DNA of 64,000 nucleotides from Krasilnikovia cinnamomea. Its GTDB lineage: Bacteria; Actinomycetota; Actinomycetes; Mycobacteriales; Micromonosporaceae. Both the position numbers and the translations under genes were made by a program. The notes beneath the pieces are model-generated. The model saw only the letters and a program-made list of their open reading frames with translations. It had not been told where the DNA came from and did not search any database. The stretch is from assembly GCF_004217545.1 (NCBI RefSeq), contig NZ_SHKY01000001.1:3596001-3660000 (forward strand). Direction: 5' to 3'. This document shows, one piece after another, positions 8,232-17,394 of the stretch; positions within the stretch are counted from its first letter, which is position 1; every line of letters starts with the position of its first letter.

Positions 8232-10196
8232 TCAGTGACGGGCGGTGCGGGACGGTCCGAAGCGGCGCTCGCCGCCCGGCCCACCCTCGCGCCGGTCGTT
8301 GCGCGGAGCGTCGCGACGGAACCCGCCGCCCGTGCGCTCCCCGTTACGCCCGGCGCCGTGCCCGCGCTCCGCCCGCGGGCGGTCCGGGAAGGAACGGTCC
8401 CGGTCACCGGTGGGGCGCTCGCCGCGGGGACGCTCGCCGAACCGCGCCCGGTCGCCGAAGCCACGCTCACCGGTGCGCTCGCCCCGGGGCCGGTCGCCGT
8501 GCCCGCGCTCGCCGTCGCCGAAGCTGCGGGGCCGGTCGCCGTGGCTACGGTCGCGGTCGCCGAAGCTGCGGGGCCGGTCGCCCTGGGTGCGGTCGCGGTC
8601 GCCGAAGCTGCGGGGCCGGTCGCCCTGGGTGCGGTCGCGGTCGCCGAAGCTGCGGGGCCGGTCGCCCTGGGTGCGGTCGCGGTCGCCGAAGCTGCGGGGC
8701 CGGTCGCCCTGGGTGCGGTCGCGGTCGCCGAAGCTGCGCGGCCGATCGCCGTGGCTACGGTCGCGGTCGCCGAAGCCGCGCGGGCGGTCGCCGTAACTCC
8801 GGTCCCCGTAGCTGCGGGGGCGGTCGCGGTCGAAGCCGCGCGGGCGGTCGCCGCGGTCCCGGTCGCCGAAGCGACGCGGCCGGTCGCCGCGCTCGCGGCG
8901 GGGCTCCGGTTCCTCCACCACCGGCACGCCGCTTGGCTCGCGGGCACCGGTGATCTCGGCCAGCTTCTCGTCGCCCAGGCGCACCCGAACCTCACCCGGC
9001 TCCACGCCGGCCTTCGTCATCATCGCCTGGGTGGTGCGGCGCTGCTTCGGCAGCACCAGCGTGACGACCGCGCCGGACTCACCCGCGCGGGCCGTACGCC
9101 CGGCCCGGTGCAGGTAGTCCTTCGGGTCCTTCGGCGGGTCCACGTGCATCACCAGGGAGATGCCGTCGACGTGGATGCCGCGGGCGGCGACGTCAGTGGC
9201 CACCAGGACGTTCGTGCGGCCTTCCTTGAACTCGGCCAGCGTGCGCGTGCGTACCCGCTGGGTCTTGCCGCCGTGCAGCGCGCCGGCGCGGACGCCGACC
9301 GCCGCGAGCTGCTCGACCAGCCGGTCCACCCCCATCTGGGTACGGGCGAAGACGATCGTCTTGCCCTCCCGGCTGGCGATCGACGCCGTGATCGAGAACT
9401 TGTCGCGCGGCGGGATCAGCAGCAAGTGGTGGTCCATCGTGGAGACGCTGGCCTCCGCCGGGGCGGTCGAGTGGGTGACCGGGTCGGTCATGAACCGCTG
9501 GACCAGCGTGTCCACGTCACCGTCCAGAGTGGCGGAGAACAGCAGCCGCTGCGCGTCGGCGGGGGTCTTGGCCAGCAGTTCCGTGACGTCGGGCAGGAAG
9601 CCCATGTCGGCCATCTGGTCGGCCTCGTCCAGCACCGTGATCTCGACGTCGTCGAGCTGGCAGGCGCCCCGCTCGATGAGGTCCCCGAGGCGGCCGGGCG
9701 TGGCCACGATCACCTCGACGCCGCGCCGCAGCGCGTCCATCTGCCGGTCGTACGGCACGCCGCCGACCGCGGTCTTCAGGAAGACGCCGACGGACCGGCC
9801 GACCGGCAGCAGCGAATCGGCCACCTGCATGGCCAGCTCGCGGGTCGGCACCAGGATCAGGGCCTTCGGGCGGTGCGGCTTGGCGCGCCCGCCCGCCGCG
9901 ACGCGGGCCAGCACGGGCAGGCCGAACGCCAGGGTCTTGCCGGAGCCGGTCTGGCCCCGGCCGAGCACGTCACGGCCCGCGAGCGCGTCCGGAATGGTCG
10001 CGGCCTGGATCTCGAACGGCGCGGTGATGCCCTCGCGGGTCAGCACGCGAACGATCTCGGCGGGCAGGCCGAGCTCGGCGAAGGTGGCGGTCACCGGGGC
10101 CGCAGGGGTCTCGTCGGAGGATTCCGCGGGGGTTTCGGTGTCCGTGGGGGTTTCGAGGACGGACGGGAACGTGCTGGGATCAGCGAAAGTGGTCAA
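8232..10196 (-). CDS. DEAD-box ATP-dependent RNA helicase with repetitive RG-rich tail
   Basis: About 654 residues. The two RecA-like domains carry Q-motif-like FELGLP/PFEIQ, Walker A GQTGSGKT, PTRELA, TPGRL, DEAD, SAT, ARGIHVDG and HRAGRTAR, so it should be an active RNA helicase (cold-shock, ribosome assembly or RNA decay type). From about residue 430 to the end the protein is low-complexity and dominated by a 14-residue repeat (GDRPRSFGDRDRTQ and variants), rich in Arg, Gly and Asp. This is an expected RNA-binding, phase-separating disordered tail. TTG at 10196 is preferred because an AGAGAGG RBS lies 5-6 nt before it; GTG at 10220 is an alternative. A strong terminator follows. Confidence 0.92.
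   Translation of the reverse strand: MTTFADPSTFPSVLETPTDTETPAESSDETPAAPVTATFAELGLPAEIVRVLTREGITAPFEIQAATIPDALAGRDVLGRGQTGSGKTLAFGLPVLARVAAGGRAKPHRPKALILVPTRELAMQVADSLLPVGRSVGVFLKTAVGGVPYDRQMDALRRGVEVIVATPGRLGDLIERGACQLDDVEITVLDEADQMADMGFLPDVTELLAKTPADAQRLLFSATLDGDVDTLVQRFMTDPVTHSTAPAEASVSTMDHHLLLIPPRDKFSITASIASREGKTIVFARTQMGVDRLVEQLAAVGVRAGALHGGKTQRVRTRTLAEFKEGRTNVLVATDVAARGIHVDGISLVMHVDPPKDPKDYLHRAGRTARAGESGAVVTLVLPKQRRTTQAMMTKAGVEPGEVRVRLGDEKLAEITGAREPSGVPVVEEPEPRRERGDRPRRFGDRDRGDRPRGFDRDRPRSYGDRSYGDRPRGFGDRDRSHGDRPRSFGDRDRTQGDRPRSFGDRDRTQGDRPRSFGDRDRTQGDRPRSFGDRDRTQGDRPRSFGDRDRSHGDRPRSFGDGERGHGDRPRGERTGERGFGDRARFGERPRGERPTGDRDRSFPDRPRAERGHGAGRNGERTGGGFRRDAPRNDRREGGPGGERRFGPSRTARH
8500..8790. 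repeat. 42-bp coding tandem repeat in the helicase tail
   Basis: A 42-nt unit encoding GDRPRSFGDRDRTQ is repeated head-to-tail. Four copies are essentially identical at the DNA level (phase marks at 8581, 8623, 8665 and 8707), flanked by diverged copies in which TQ is replaced by SH. Identity at silent positions indicates recent expansion by slippage or unequal recombination, so copy number may vary between strains. Confidence 0.9.
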
Positions 10197-10282
10197 GAGA
10201 ACCTCTCTACGGGGGCGCACGCTCGCGACTGGCCCGCCGCGTCCGGATCCCCGGCCGCTGAAATGCCCGCAAGAACGCCCGA

Positions 10283-10325
10283 GGCGCGCCTAGGGCGCGC
10301 CAGGTCAATTACTGCCATCAGTGTA
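10283..10325 (-). promoter_or_regulatory. Candidate helicase promoter and leader hairpin
   Basis: On the minus strand a TACACT hexamer (10325-10320) resembles an actinobacterial -10. It would give a transcript with a leader of about 115 nt. The leader contains an inverted repeat of two GGCGCGCC blocks around TA (10283-10301). Leaders of RNA helicase genes are often regulatory, but nothing here identifies a known element. Confidence 0.3.
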
Positions 10326-10437
10326 CGGGTCAACGCGTGTGACGCCGCGCGGATTCCGCTCCGGGAGTGGGCAGACTCACCCCGGCCCAACCGCGCCAGC
10401 CTAGGTGGGGCGGCGGCCGATGGCAACCGGCGGTGGT

Positions 10438-11646
10438 CTATTCGGCGAACACCCCGCGGATCGTGTCGGCGAGGTCGTTGCCCACCGTGAAGAGGAAGAG
10501 CAGGCTCGCCCCGACCAGCACGCCGAGCACCACGAGCATCGAGATGATGACCTTCAGGTTGCTGCGGCGGCCGTTGTCCGGCGACTCCTCCCAGCCCTGG
10601 GCCAGGATGTGCCCGGTCAGCGAGCCGGAATTCTCCACCGCGCTCATCGACACCGGCATGGTCATGTCGACCGGGGCGGCCGCACCGAGGCCGCCGTAGA
10701 CCGTGCCCTGCACGCGCTGCTGGGGCACGCCGACCGGCTCCGGGTGCGCGGCGGGACGGCCGATCGCGGGGGCCGGCGGCGCACTGGCCGGCGCCGCCGT
10801 GGCGCCGAACGGTGCGGGGGTCGTGCCCGTACCGGCTACGCCGAACGTGGTGGGTGTGCCGTAGACCGGGCCACCGCTCAGGGGTGACGCCGGGTACGAC
10901 GGCCGTCCCGGGGCGGCGGGCAGCACCGGCGGCGCCGGGAACGGTGGCTGCGGCGGGCCCGGCACGGGGCTGGGGCCGGGCGGCACCGGGCCGGGCGCGG
11001 GATCGGGGCTGGGCGGCCCGGGCCACGGGTCGGGACCGGGTGGCACGGGTGACGGGCCGGGGCCGGGCGGGACCGGAGACGGGCCCGGGCCGGGCGGCAC
11101 GGGGGCCGGTGGGGTGGGATCCGGCGCCGGGGGTGGCCCCGGCGGCGTCGGCGGGGGACCCGGCCTGGGCTCCGGGGTCGGGAACGGCTGCGGCGGCTTC
11201 GGGGCCGGGAACGGGCTCGGCGGCGGCTCGATCGGCGCGGGCGGCTCCACCGGCCTGGCGGGTTTGGCCGGCTTGCCGGGCTCGATCGGGCCGCCGGGTC
11301 GGCCCGGTTCGGCCGGGGACGGGGTGTCGGGCGTCGAGGGCTCGGGCAGCCCGGGCTGCGCGGGTTCGGCGGGACGCGAGGGTTCGATGTCGGGCTGCTC
11401 CGGCTCCGGGGACTTCGGCTCCGGGGCGCCCGGCTCGGGTTCGGCGGTCCTGGTCCCGTAGACCGTGGCCTGCGCCGTCCGGCGGGTGCCAAGCCCGACG
11501 TCACCAGGGCCGAGGCGCAGCGCGCCCGGTACGGCCGCCCGTGCGGCGGTGGCGCCGGGGACCGCGGACACGGGCCGGACCACGGGCGTCGGCGCAGCGC
11601 CCGGCTTGCCGCCGGGGCTGTCCGGTGCCGCGTGTTGCTCGTCCAT
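10438..11646 (-). CDS. Proline-rich protein with single C-terminal membrane anchor
   Basis: 402 residues, no recognised enzyme domain. Residues about 70-280 are an extended Pro/Gly/Glu-rich region with tandem PPGPGPSPV-like units, probably unfolded. One strongly hydrophobic helix near the C-terminus (KVIISMLVVLGVLVGASLLFLF, about 367-388) is followed by a 14-residue tail. The short motif VYG recurs three times (ATVYGTRT, GPVYGTPT, GTVYGGLG). The topology suggests a tail-anchored protein with a large cytoplasmic Pro-rich region, or the reverse. It lies 130 nt downstream of the NlpC/P60 gene on the same strand, so a cell-envelope role is plausible but unproven. The start is ATG at 11646. Confidence 0.7.
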   Translation of the reverse strand: MDEQHAAPDSPGGKPGAAPTPVVRPVSAVPGATAARAAVPGALRLGPGDVGLGTRRTAQATVYGTRTAEPEPGAPEPKSPEPEQPDIEPSRPAEPAQPGLPEPSTPDTPSPAEPGRPGGPIEPGKPAKPARPVEPPAPIEPPPSPFPAPKPPQPFPTPEPRPGPPPTPPGPPPAPDPTPPAPVPPGPGPSPVPPGPGPSPVPPGPDPWPGPPSPDPAPGPVPPGPSPVPGPPQPPFPAPPVLPAAPGRPSYPASPLSGGPVYGTPTTFGVAGTGTTPAPFGATAAPASAPPAPAIGRPAAHPEPVGVPQQRVQGTVYGGLGAAAPVDMTMPVSMSAVENSGSLTGHILAQGWEESPDNGRRSNLKVIISMLVVLGVLVGASLLFLFTVGNDLADTIRGVFAE

Positions 11647-11776
11647 GTGCCCTCCCGACCGCCGCCGTCTTGCGCCGACGCTGATCGTTGCCCCGCGCGC
11701 TGACCCTTACCGTGCCACATCCGCGCCCGTCAGCACACCCGGCGTCGACTCGCCAGGTGAAGCGGAGACGCGAGCG

Positions 11777-13393
11777 CTACTCGCCGTCGCTCGCGTCTGA
11801 AGAGGCCGAGCTGGACGCGGCGCCGCTGCGGGAGCCGGACGTGTTCTCCGCCGATGAGCCGATCGACCCCGTACCGCCGGACGAGTTGGCCGAGCCGCTC
11901 GTGCCGTTGGGCGGTGCGCCCTCCGCCGCGGCGGAGGAGGACGGCGGAGTGTCGGTCGGGGTGGACGGTTCGGTGGAGGGCGTGCTGCTCGTGGGGTCGG
12001 GATCGGGTGTGGCCGGGGTGCTCGGCTTCGTGGTCGTGGGCTTCGTGGTCGGCTTGGTCGTCGTGGGCTTGGACGTCGGCCGCGGCGGCTGGGTCTTGGC
12101 CGGCTTCGGCTTGGGGGCGGGCGAGGAGAGGTCCGGACCCTCGGTGGGGCCGTCGACCGAGCCGTACACCCGGGTGGCCTGGAAGAGCCGGGTCCAGCGG
12201 ACCGGCACGAGGCGCACCGTGAGGCCGGTGCGCGGTGCTTCGACCATCATGCCGTCGCCCGCGTACATGGCGACGTGGTGGATGCCCGTCCAGCTCGACG
12301 TGTTGCTGAAGAACAGCAGGTCGCCGGGGAGCAGCGAATACCGGTCGACGACCTTGTTGCGGGTCTGCCAGTACTGGTCGCGGGACACCCGGGCCAGCGG
12401 GAACTGCCCAGCCGCCGAGCTGCGGTAGGCGGCGTACATCAGGCCGGAGCAGTCGTACTCGTCGGGGCCCTCCTCGGACCACACGTACGGATCGCCGCGC
12501 TGGGCCAGGGCGAAGCGCACCGCGGCGACCGCGCGCGGGTCGGCGCCGCGGCCGGAGTCCGCGCCGGACAGGTAGCCGGCGCCCAGGCGGGCGTCCGCGG
12601 CGCTCTCCAGGGCCTCGGCCTGGTTCAGCGCGTCGGCGTTCTGCTGCTCCAGCTTCTGCAGCGCCGCCTGCTTCTTGGCGATGTCGGCGTTGAGCCGGTC
12701 GTAGCGGCCGGTGACCTCGGTGGCGCGGGTCGTAGCGACCTGCTGCTCGTCGAGGGCGATCTGCTGGGCCTCCTGCGCGATGACGAGCTGCCGGGCCGCG
12801 ATCTGCTCGCCGGGGGAGTCCCCGCGCTCGATCTGGGCGAGCGAGTCCAGATCCTGCAGGCCGGAGCCGAGCGCGCCGGGCGGCAGGGCGGCGGCGTCGC
12901 GGATGGCGTTCTCGGCGGCAGTGGCGGCGTCCTGCTGGGCGACGACCAGGGTGGCCTGGGTCCGGGTGACCTTCTGGTCGGCGGCCGCGGCCTGCTGGCG
13001 CGCGATGTCCCGCTCCTCGCCCAGCTTGATCAGCTGGTCGCCGAGGGTGGCGATGTCGGCGCGGCGCTTTTCGATCTTGGCTAGCAGCGGGTTGACGGGC
13101 ACGCCGGGGGTCGGTGAGGTCGTGGCGGCCGTCGTCGGCGTGACCTGGCCGGGCAGCGCGAGCGTGCCGAGCGGGATCGGGCGGGATCCGGCGTCCGGCA
13201 CGGCGGCGGGCCCGCCCGGGAAGGCGGGCGCCGCGGGGACGCTGGGGGCGGGCGTGCCGGGCGCGGCGAAGGCGGGCAGCGGCTGGAAGAGCGCGGCGAT
13301 CGCCGCGGCGGTCACCGCAGAGTACGCGAGTGTGCGCGGACGGTGACGCGCACGACGCGGCTGGCCCGCTGCGTATTGCGTGTCCGCTGTCAT
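11777..13393 (-). CDS. Secreted NlpC/P60 peptidoglycan endopeptidase with coiled-coil domain
   Basis: 538 residues from the ATG at 13393. Basic N-terminus and hydrophobic signal segment (about 20-43, TLAYSAVTAAAIAALFQPLPAFA), a Pro-rich linker, then a long coiled coil (about 103-268). The NlpC/P60 domain (about 285-412) has catalytic Cys315 in DCSGLMYAAYR and the His pair 372-373 in IHHVAMYAGD. It should cleave peptidoglycan stem peptides, as RipA/CwlO-type enzymes do in division or elongation. After the domain comes a Thr/Pro/Lys then Ser/Gly-rich tail of about 120 residues, a probable wall-interacting or flexible segment. The coiled coil is of the kind that autoinhibits such enzymes or ties them to FtsEX-like activators. 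A GTG at 13450 would add 19 residues. Confidence 0.9.
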   Translation of the reverse strand: MTADTQYAAGQPRRARHRPRTLAYSAVTAAAIAALFQPLPAFAAPGTPAPSVPAAPAFPGGPAAVPDAGSRPIPLGTLALPGQVTPTTAATTSPTPGVPVNPLLAKIEKRRADIATLGDQLIKLGEERDIARQQAAAADQKVTRTQATLVVAQQDAATAAENAIRDAAALPPGALGSGLQDLDSLAQIERGDSPGEQIAARQLVIAQEAQQIALDEQQVATTRATEVTGRYDRLNADIAKKQAALQKLEQQNADALNQAEALESAADARLGAGYLSGADSGRGADPRAVAAVRFALAQRGDPYVWSEEGPDEYDCSGLMYAAYRSSAAGQFPLARVSRDQYWQTRNKVVDRYSLLPGDLLFFSNTSSWTGIHHVAMYAGDGMMVEAPRTGLTVRLVPVRWTRLFQATRVYGSVDGPTEGPDLSSPAPKPKPAKTQPPRPTSKPTTTKPTTKPTTTKPSTPATPDPDPTSSTPSTEPSTPTDTPPSSSAAAEGAPPNGTSGSANSSGGTGSIGSSAENTSGSRSGAASSSASSDASDGE

Positions 13394-13607
13394 CTGCTCC
13401 CCGTCCGCGTCGGTCGTCAGCCCGCCGCTACCGTCCCCCCAAAGGTTCATACACCGCGCCGCGCATCTCTGTCGATCGGTCTGGGCCTAAAGGCTGCTGA
13501 TTTGTCACAGGACGACCGGCGGACCCCGCCGCCATGGTTGATCTCCCGGACCGGCTGTCGGGGGGTGGACGTAGGCTCGACGGCGAGCGAACGGGAGAGG
13601 GGCCCAG

Positions 13608-14777
13608 ATGGATGCCGGACTGAAGCGGGACCTGGAGGCCAAGGTCTACGCGGGCGAGCGGCTGACGCGCGAGGACGGCGAGGCGCTGTACGCCAGCGAC
13701 GATCTCGCCTGGCTCGGTCGCCTGGCGCACCACCGGCGTACCGAGCTCAACGGCGACCGGGTGATGTTCAACGTCAACCGGCACCTCAACCTGACGAACG
13801 TCTGCTCCGCCAGCTGCGCGTACTGCTCCTTCCAGCGCAAGCCGGGCGAGAAGGACGCGTACACGATGCGCATCGACGAGGCCGTGCGCAAGGCCAAGGA
13901 GATGGAGGACGAGCAGCTCACCGAGCTGCACATCGTCAACGGTCTGCACCCGACGCTGCCCTGGCGGTATTACCCCAAGGTGCTGCGCGAGCTGAAGGCG
14001 GCGCTGCCGAACGTCAACCTCAAGTGCTTCACGGCCACCGAGGTGCAGTGGTTCGAGAAGATCAGCGGCCTGCCCGCCACGGAGATCCTCGACGAGCTGA
14101 TGGACGCCGGGCTGGAGTCGCTCACCGGCGGCGGCGCCGAGATCTTCGACTGGGAGGTCCGCCAGCACATCGTCGACCACAACTGCCACTGGGAGGACTG
14201 GTCGCGCATCCACCGGCTGGCCCACTCCAAGGGCATGAAGACCCCCGCCACCATGCTGTACGGCCACATCGAGGAGCCGCGTCACCGGGTCGACCACGTG
14301 CTGCGCCTGCGCGAGCTGCAGGACGAGACGGGCGGCTTCGCGGTCTTCATCCCGCTGCGGTACCAGCACGACTTCGTCGACTCCGCGGACGGCAAGATCC
14401 GTAACAAGCTGCAGGCGCGGACGACCATGGCCGCGCCCGCCGAGTCGCTCAAGACGTTCGCGGTGTCCCGGCTGATGCTCGACAACGTGCCGCACGTGAA
14501 GTGCTTCTGGGTCATGCACGGGCTGTCGGTCGCCCAGCTCTCGCTCAACTTCGGCGTCGACGACCTGGACGGTTCCGTTGTGGAGTACAAGATCACGCAC
14601 GACGCCGACTCGTACGGCACGCCGAACACGATGCACCGCGAGGACCTGCTCAACCTCATCTGGGACGCCGGCTTCCAGCCGGTCGAGCGCAACACCCGCT
14701 ACGAGGTGGTCCGCGAGTATCCGAAGCCCGTGTCGCTGGCCGACCGGCGCAGTGAGCCCCAGCAGGTCTGGGCGTAG
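13608..14777 (+). CDS. mqnE: Aminofutalosine synthase MqnE (radical SAM)
   Basis: 389 residues. Radical SAM motif C66-x3-C70-x2-C73 (CSASCAYC) in the NVNRHLNLTNVCSASCAYCSF context diagnostic of MqnE. It adds the adenosyl radical to 3-[(1-carboxyvinyl)oxy]benzoate, the product of MqnA (found at 28.1 kb here), giving aminofutalosine. The conserved segments ELHIVNGLHPTLPW and TMLYGHIEEP are present. The ATG at 13608 is preceded by GGGAGAGG. Two small membrane-protein genes follow on the same strand within 25 nt and 13 nt, so co-transcription is likely. The assignment is firm. Confidence 0.95.
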   Translation: MDAGLKRDLEAKVYAGERLTREDGEALYASDDLAWLGRLAHHRRTELNGDRVMFNVNRHLNLTNVCSASCAYCSFQRKPGEKDAYTMRIDEAVRKAKEMEDEQLTELHIVNGLHPTLPWRYYPKVLRELKAALPNVNLKCFTATEVQWFEKISGLPATEILDELMDAGLESLTGGGAEIFDWEVRQHIVDHNCHWEDWSRIHRLAHSKGMKTPATMLYGHIEEPRHRVDHVLRLRELQDETGGFAVFIPLRYQHDFVDSADGKIRNKLQARTTMAAPAESLKTFAVSRLMLDNVPHVKCFWVMHGLSVAQLSLNFGVDDLDGSVVEYKITHDADSYGTPNTMHREDLLNLIWDAGFQPVERNTRYEVVREYPKPVSLADRRSEPQQVWA

Positions 14778-14801
14778 CCCCCGGCGTACCCTCGGGATGT
14801 C

Positions 14802-15233
14802 ATGACCGAGACCGCAAGCGAGCGCCGTCGCCCCCGCCGCACGGCCGACGGGCGCCTGGCTACCGCGGGTGACCTGCTCGGCGTCGCGCTGGCCGGGCTG
14901 CTCTGCGGCCTGGTGATCCTGCTGATCTTCGAGGGGATCATGGCGTTGCTGCGGCTGTCGGTGTTCGGCGACGCCAGCGGCTGGCTGGCCGTGGTCCTGC
15001 CCGGCTGGTTGTTCGTCGAGGAGTTCCGCGCCGCCGGGTACGGCGCGAACCGGATCATCGTCACCGGCCTCGGTGCGGGATTCGGCCTGGCAATCGGGAT
15101 GACCATGGCGGGGCTCGCCGCCGCCACGTTCCCCGCACTGGTCAGTGGGGCGGTCGGCGCGGCCGCCGGTACGGTCGTGTACTGCCTGGTCTGGTTCTAC
15201 GGCCTCCGGTGGCTGAGCCACCGGGCCGGCTGA
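14802..15233 (+). CDS. Small four-helix membrane protein, unknown function
   Basis: A 143-residue protein with a basic N-terminus (SERRRPRRTADGRLA) and four hydrophobic helices at about 24-50, 58-72, 82-108 and 112-135. No catalytic motif is visible. It lies 24 nt after mqnE and 12 nt before the DUF4229 gene, all on one strand, so it is probably expressed with menaquinone synthesis. Whether it takes part in that pathway is not known. The ATG at 14802 is the only convincing start. Confidence 0.7.
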   Translation: MTETASERRRPRRTADGRLATAGDLLGVALAGLLCGLVILLIFEGIMALLRLSVFGDASGWLAVVLPGWLFVEEFRAAGYGANRIIVTGLGAGFGLAIGMTMAGLAAATFPALVSGAVGAAAGTVVYCLVWFYGLRWLSHRAG

Positions 15234-15245
15234 GAGGGAAGCGTC

Positions 15246-15662
15246 ATGAGTGCGTCCATCAAATACACGCTGGGCCGCCTCGGCCTGTTCGTGGTGGTCT
15301 TCGTGCTGCTCCTGCCGGTGCCGCTGAACCTGCTCGTCAAGGCGATGATCGCGCTGGTCGCGTCGGCCGGTTTCTCGTACTTCCTGCTGGCACGCTGGCG
15401 CAATGAGATGGCCGAGCAGCTCGCCGGAGCCGCCGACCGCCGCCGGGCGGAGAAGAACCGGCTGCGGGCCGCGCTGGCCGGCGACGAGTCCGCCGCCGCC
15501 GCGGGCGACCGGGCGACACCGACGGGCGACGACACGGCCCCAGCGAGCGACCGGGCCGCGCTGGCGGGCGACGACACGGCCGCCGCGAGCGGCCGGGCCG
15601 CCGAGCCGTCCGGGGGCGACGACGGTGCCGACGCGGCCGCGTCCAACGGCAAGGCACACTGA
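15246..15662 (+). CDS. DUF4229 family membrane protein
   Basis: 138 residues. Two adjacent hydrophobic helices (about 8-28 and 30-48) are followed by the short basic segment ARWRNEMAEQLAGAADRRRAEKNRLR, the hallmark arrangement of DUF4229. The C-terminal half is an acidic Ala/Gly/Asp-rich stretch with internal repeats (GDDTA and GDRA units), probably disordered. A GAGAGGGAAGC RBS precedes the ATG. In actinobacteria DUF4229 genes commonly lie next to menaquinone genes, as here after mqnE. Function unknown. Confidence 0.75.
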   Translation: MSASIKYTLGRLGLFVVVFVLLLPVPLNLLVKAMIALVASAGFSYFLLARWRNEMAEQLAGAADRRRAEKNRLRAALAGDESAAAAGDRATPTGDDTAPASDRAALAGDDTAAASGRAAEPSGGDDGADAAASNGKAH

Positions 15663-15815
15663 GCGACGCCTGCCCGACCAGCGCCAACGGCATCCATCAC
15701 GCCGGGGTAGGGGGCAGTTTGGCATGACCGGCAGCACGGCAGATCCATTGCCAACGATCTATCCCCGGTGATGCAGTGACGAGAAGGGACCCCTCCCTAT
15801 CTCCGGAGGTCGTTC

Positions 15816-17132
15816 ATGAGACGACGTGTCGCCACACTCGCCGCCGCCGCGATCGGGCTCGCCCTCACCGCGTCCGCCGCCCCGGCCCAGTCCGCCGCCG
15901 CCCGCCCCGTCACCGCGGAACCAGGCGCCGGCCCATCCGCCGACTCATCCGCCCAGTACGAGGTGTACGACGTCCGTAGGCGCGCCCAGCTCAACGCGAT
16001 CGCGCGCACGGGTGCCGCCATCGACGACGTCGAGCACGCCGTCGTCACCGTGACCGCCACCCGCGCCGAGGTGCAGGCGCTGCGCGCACTCGGGTATACG
16101 GTCAAGCCCGTCGCCGACGGCCGTCCGGACGCCGGTGTGCAGCCGCTGGACTTCCCGTCCCGCGACGCGGCCTACCACAACTACGCAGAGATGGTCGCCG
16201 AGGTGGACGGGATCGTCGCCCGCTACCCGTCGATCGCCAAGAAGTACGTGCTCGGCACGTCCTACGAGGGCCGGGAGATCGTCGCCGTGAAGATCTCCGA
16301 CAACGTCGCCACCGACGAGACCGAGCCCGAGGTGCTGTACGACGCCAACCACCACGCGCGCGAGCACCTCACCGTGGAGATGGCCGTCTACCTGCTGCAC
16401 CTGTACGCGGACAACTACGCGACCGACACCCGGGTCAAGAACATCGTGGACACCCGGGAGCTGTGGATCATCCCGTCGGTCAACCCGGACGGCGCCGAGT
16501 ATGACATCGCCACCGGCTCTTACCGGTCGTGGCGCAAGAACCGGGAGCCCAACAGCGGCTCCCGCTACATCGGCACCGACCTGAACCGCAACTACGGCTA
16601 CAACTGGGGCTGCTGCGGCGGCTCCTCGGGCAGCCCGTCGTCGGATACGTACCGGGGCCCGTCCGCGTGGTCGGCGCCGGAGACAAGGGTCATCCGCGAC
16701 TTCGTCAACAGCCGGGTCGTCGGCGGAAAGCAGCAGATCAAGACGACGCTGGACTTCCACTCGTACTCCGAACTGGTGCTGTGGCCGTACGGCTACACGA
16801 ACGCCGACACCGGCCCGGGCATGACCGCGGACGACAACAACACGTTCGCCACGCTGGGCCGGCAGATGGCCGCCACGAACAACTACACGCCGCAGCAGGC
16901 GAGCGACCTGTACATCACCGATGGCAGCTCGCTGGACTGGCTGTGGGCCACGCACAAGATCTTTGCGTACACGTTCGAGATGTACCCGACCAGTTCGGCG
17001 CAGGGCGGCTTCTACCCGCCCGGCAGCGTCATCACCCGGGAGACCACCCGCAACCGCGAGGCGGTGCTGCAACTGGCCGAGGTGGCGGACTGCCCGTACA
17101 AGGTGATCGGCAAGCAGTCCCAGTACTGCTGA
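15816..17132 (+). CDS. Secreted M14 zinc carboxypeptidase
   Basis: 438 residues with a signal peptide (about 1-29), an activation-peptide-like region (about 45-110) and an M14 carboxypeptidase A/T-type domain (about 118-425). Zinc ligands are His180 and Glu183 (HARE) and His315 (DFHS); the catalytic Glu388 lies in TFEMYP. Arg182 and the DLNRNY substrate-binding motif are present, so the enzyme should be an active exopeptidase outside the cell. There is an adjacent cysteine pair (GCCGG, about 266-267), and two more Cys near the C-terminus could form disulphides. A CCGGAGG RBS lies upstream of the ATG at 15816. A 15-bp terminator hairpin follows. The gene begins a run of secreted-protein genes. 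Confidence 0.93.
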   Translation: MRRRVATLAAAAIGLALTASAAPAQSAAARPVTAEPGAGPSADSSAQYEVYDVRRRAQLNAIARTGAAIDDVEHAVVTVTATRAEVQALRALGYTVKPVADGRPDAGVQPLDFPSRDAAYHNYAEMVAEVDGIVARYPSIAKKYVLGTSYEGREIVAVKISDNVATDETEPEVLYDANHHAREHLTVEMAVYLLHLYADNYATDTRVKNIVDTRELWIIPSVNPDGAEYDIATGSYRSWRKNREPNSGSRYIGTDLNRNYGYNWGCCGGSSGSPSSDTYRGPSAWSAPETRVIRDFVNSRVVGGKQQIKTTLDFHSYSELVLWPYGYTNADTGPGMTADDNNTFATLGRQMAATNNYTPQQASDLYITDGSSLDWLWATHKIFAYTFEMYPTSSAQGGFYPPGSVITRETTRNREAVLQLAEVADCPYKVIGKQSQYC

Positions 17133-17148
17133 CCGCCGCGTCGTCACC

Positions 17149-17183
17149 CGTCGTTCCACCGGCGCCCGCCGGTGGAACGACGC
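17149..17183 (+). terminator. Hairpin terminator after the carboxypeptidase gene
   Basis: A perfect 15-bp stem with 4-nt loop (17149-17163 paired with 17168-17182, arm CGTCGTTCCACCGGC) starts 17 nt after the stop codon. There is no U tract, which is usual for actinobacterial hairpin terminators. Confidence 0.85.
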
Positions 17184-17394
17184 CGCGCTGGATGTGGCCT
17201 ACCCGACGAAAGTTCGAACGGAATTGATCTTTCCGAGAGGGCATCGGTAGGGTTCACGACCCGTGGTCAGAGGGGGAATCGCGTCGTACGCGTTGCCACG
17301 GAGCCAGGAGAGCAGCCACCCACACCGTGCCCGGCACGGCTGGGGGGACTCCAACCGGCGCCCCCGCTCACGGGGAGTAGAAAGGCCTCATTCC
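17184..17394 (+). promoter_or_regulatory. Structured 5' leader of the small exported protein gene
   Basis: About 210 nt without a gene, containing several potential hairpins: CGCGT-CGT-ACGCG at about 17281, CCGTGC..GCACGG at about 17326-17340, and CCCCCGCTCACGGGG just before the RBS. The layout (long structured leader before a secreted-protein gene, with AGAAAGG RBS) resembles riboswitch-controlled actinobacterial exported genes. The GGCTGGGGGGACTCCAACC segment faintly recalls cyclic-di-AMP (ydaO) elements, but the conserved GGGTGAATC core is not seen. No class is assigned. Confidence 0.25.

Noticed and set aside
8500..8790. Possible CRISPR-like regular repeats
   Set aside because: The 42-bp units are contiguous without spacers, keep the reading frame and encode a protein tail.
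8103..10490. A long plus-strand frame opposite the DEAD-box helicase with Val-Ala-Val repeats
   Set aside because: It mirrors the helicase tail repeats. The helicase frame has all DEAD-box motifs.
17184..17394. Cyclic-di-AMP (ydaO) riboswitch
   Set aside because: Only a vague resemblance in one stem; the conserved GGGTGAATC-type core is missing, so it is recorded only as a structured leader.
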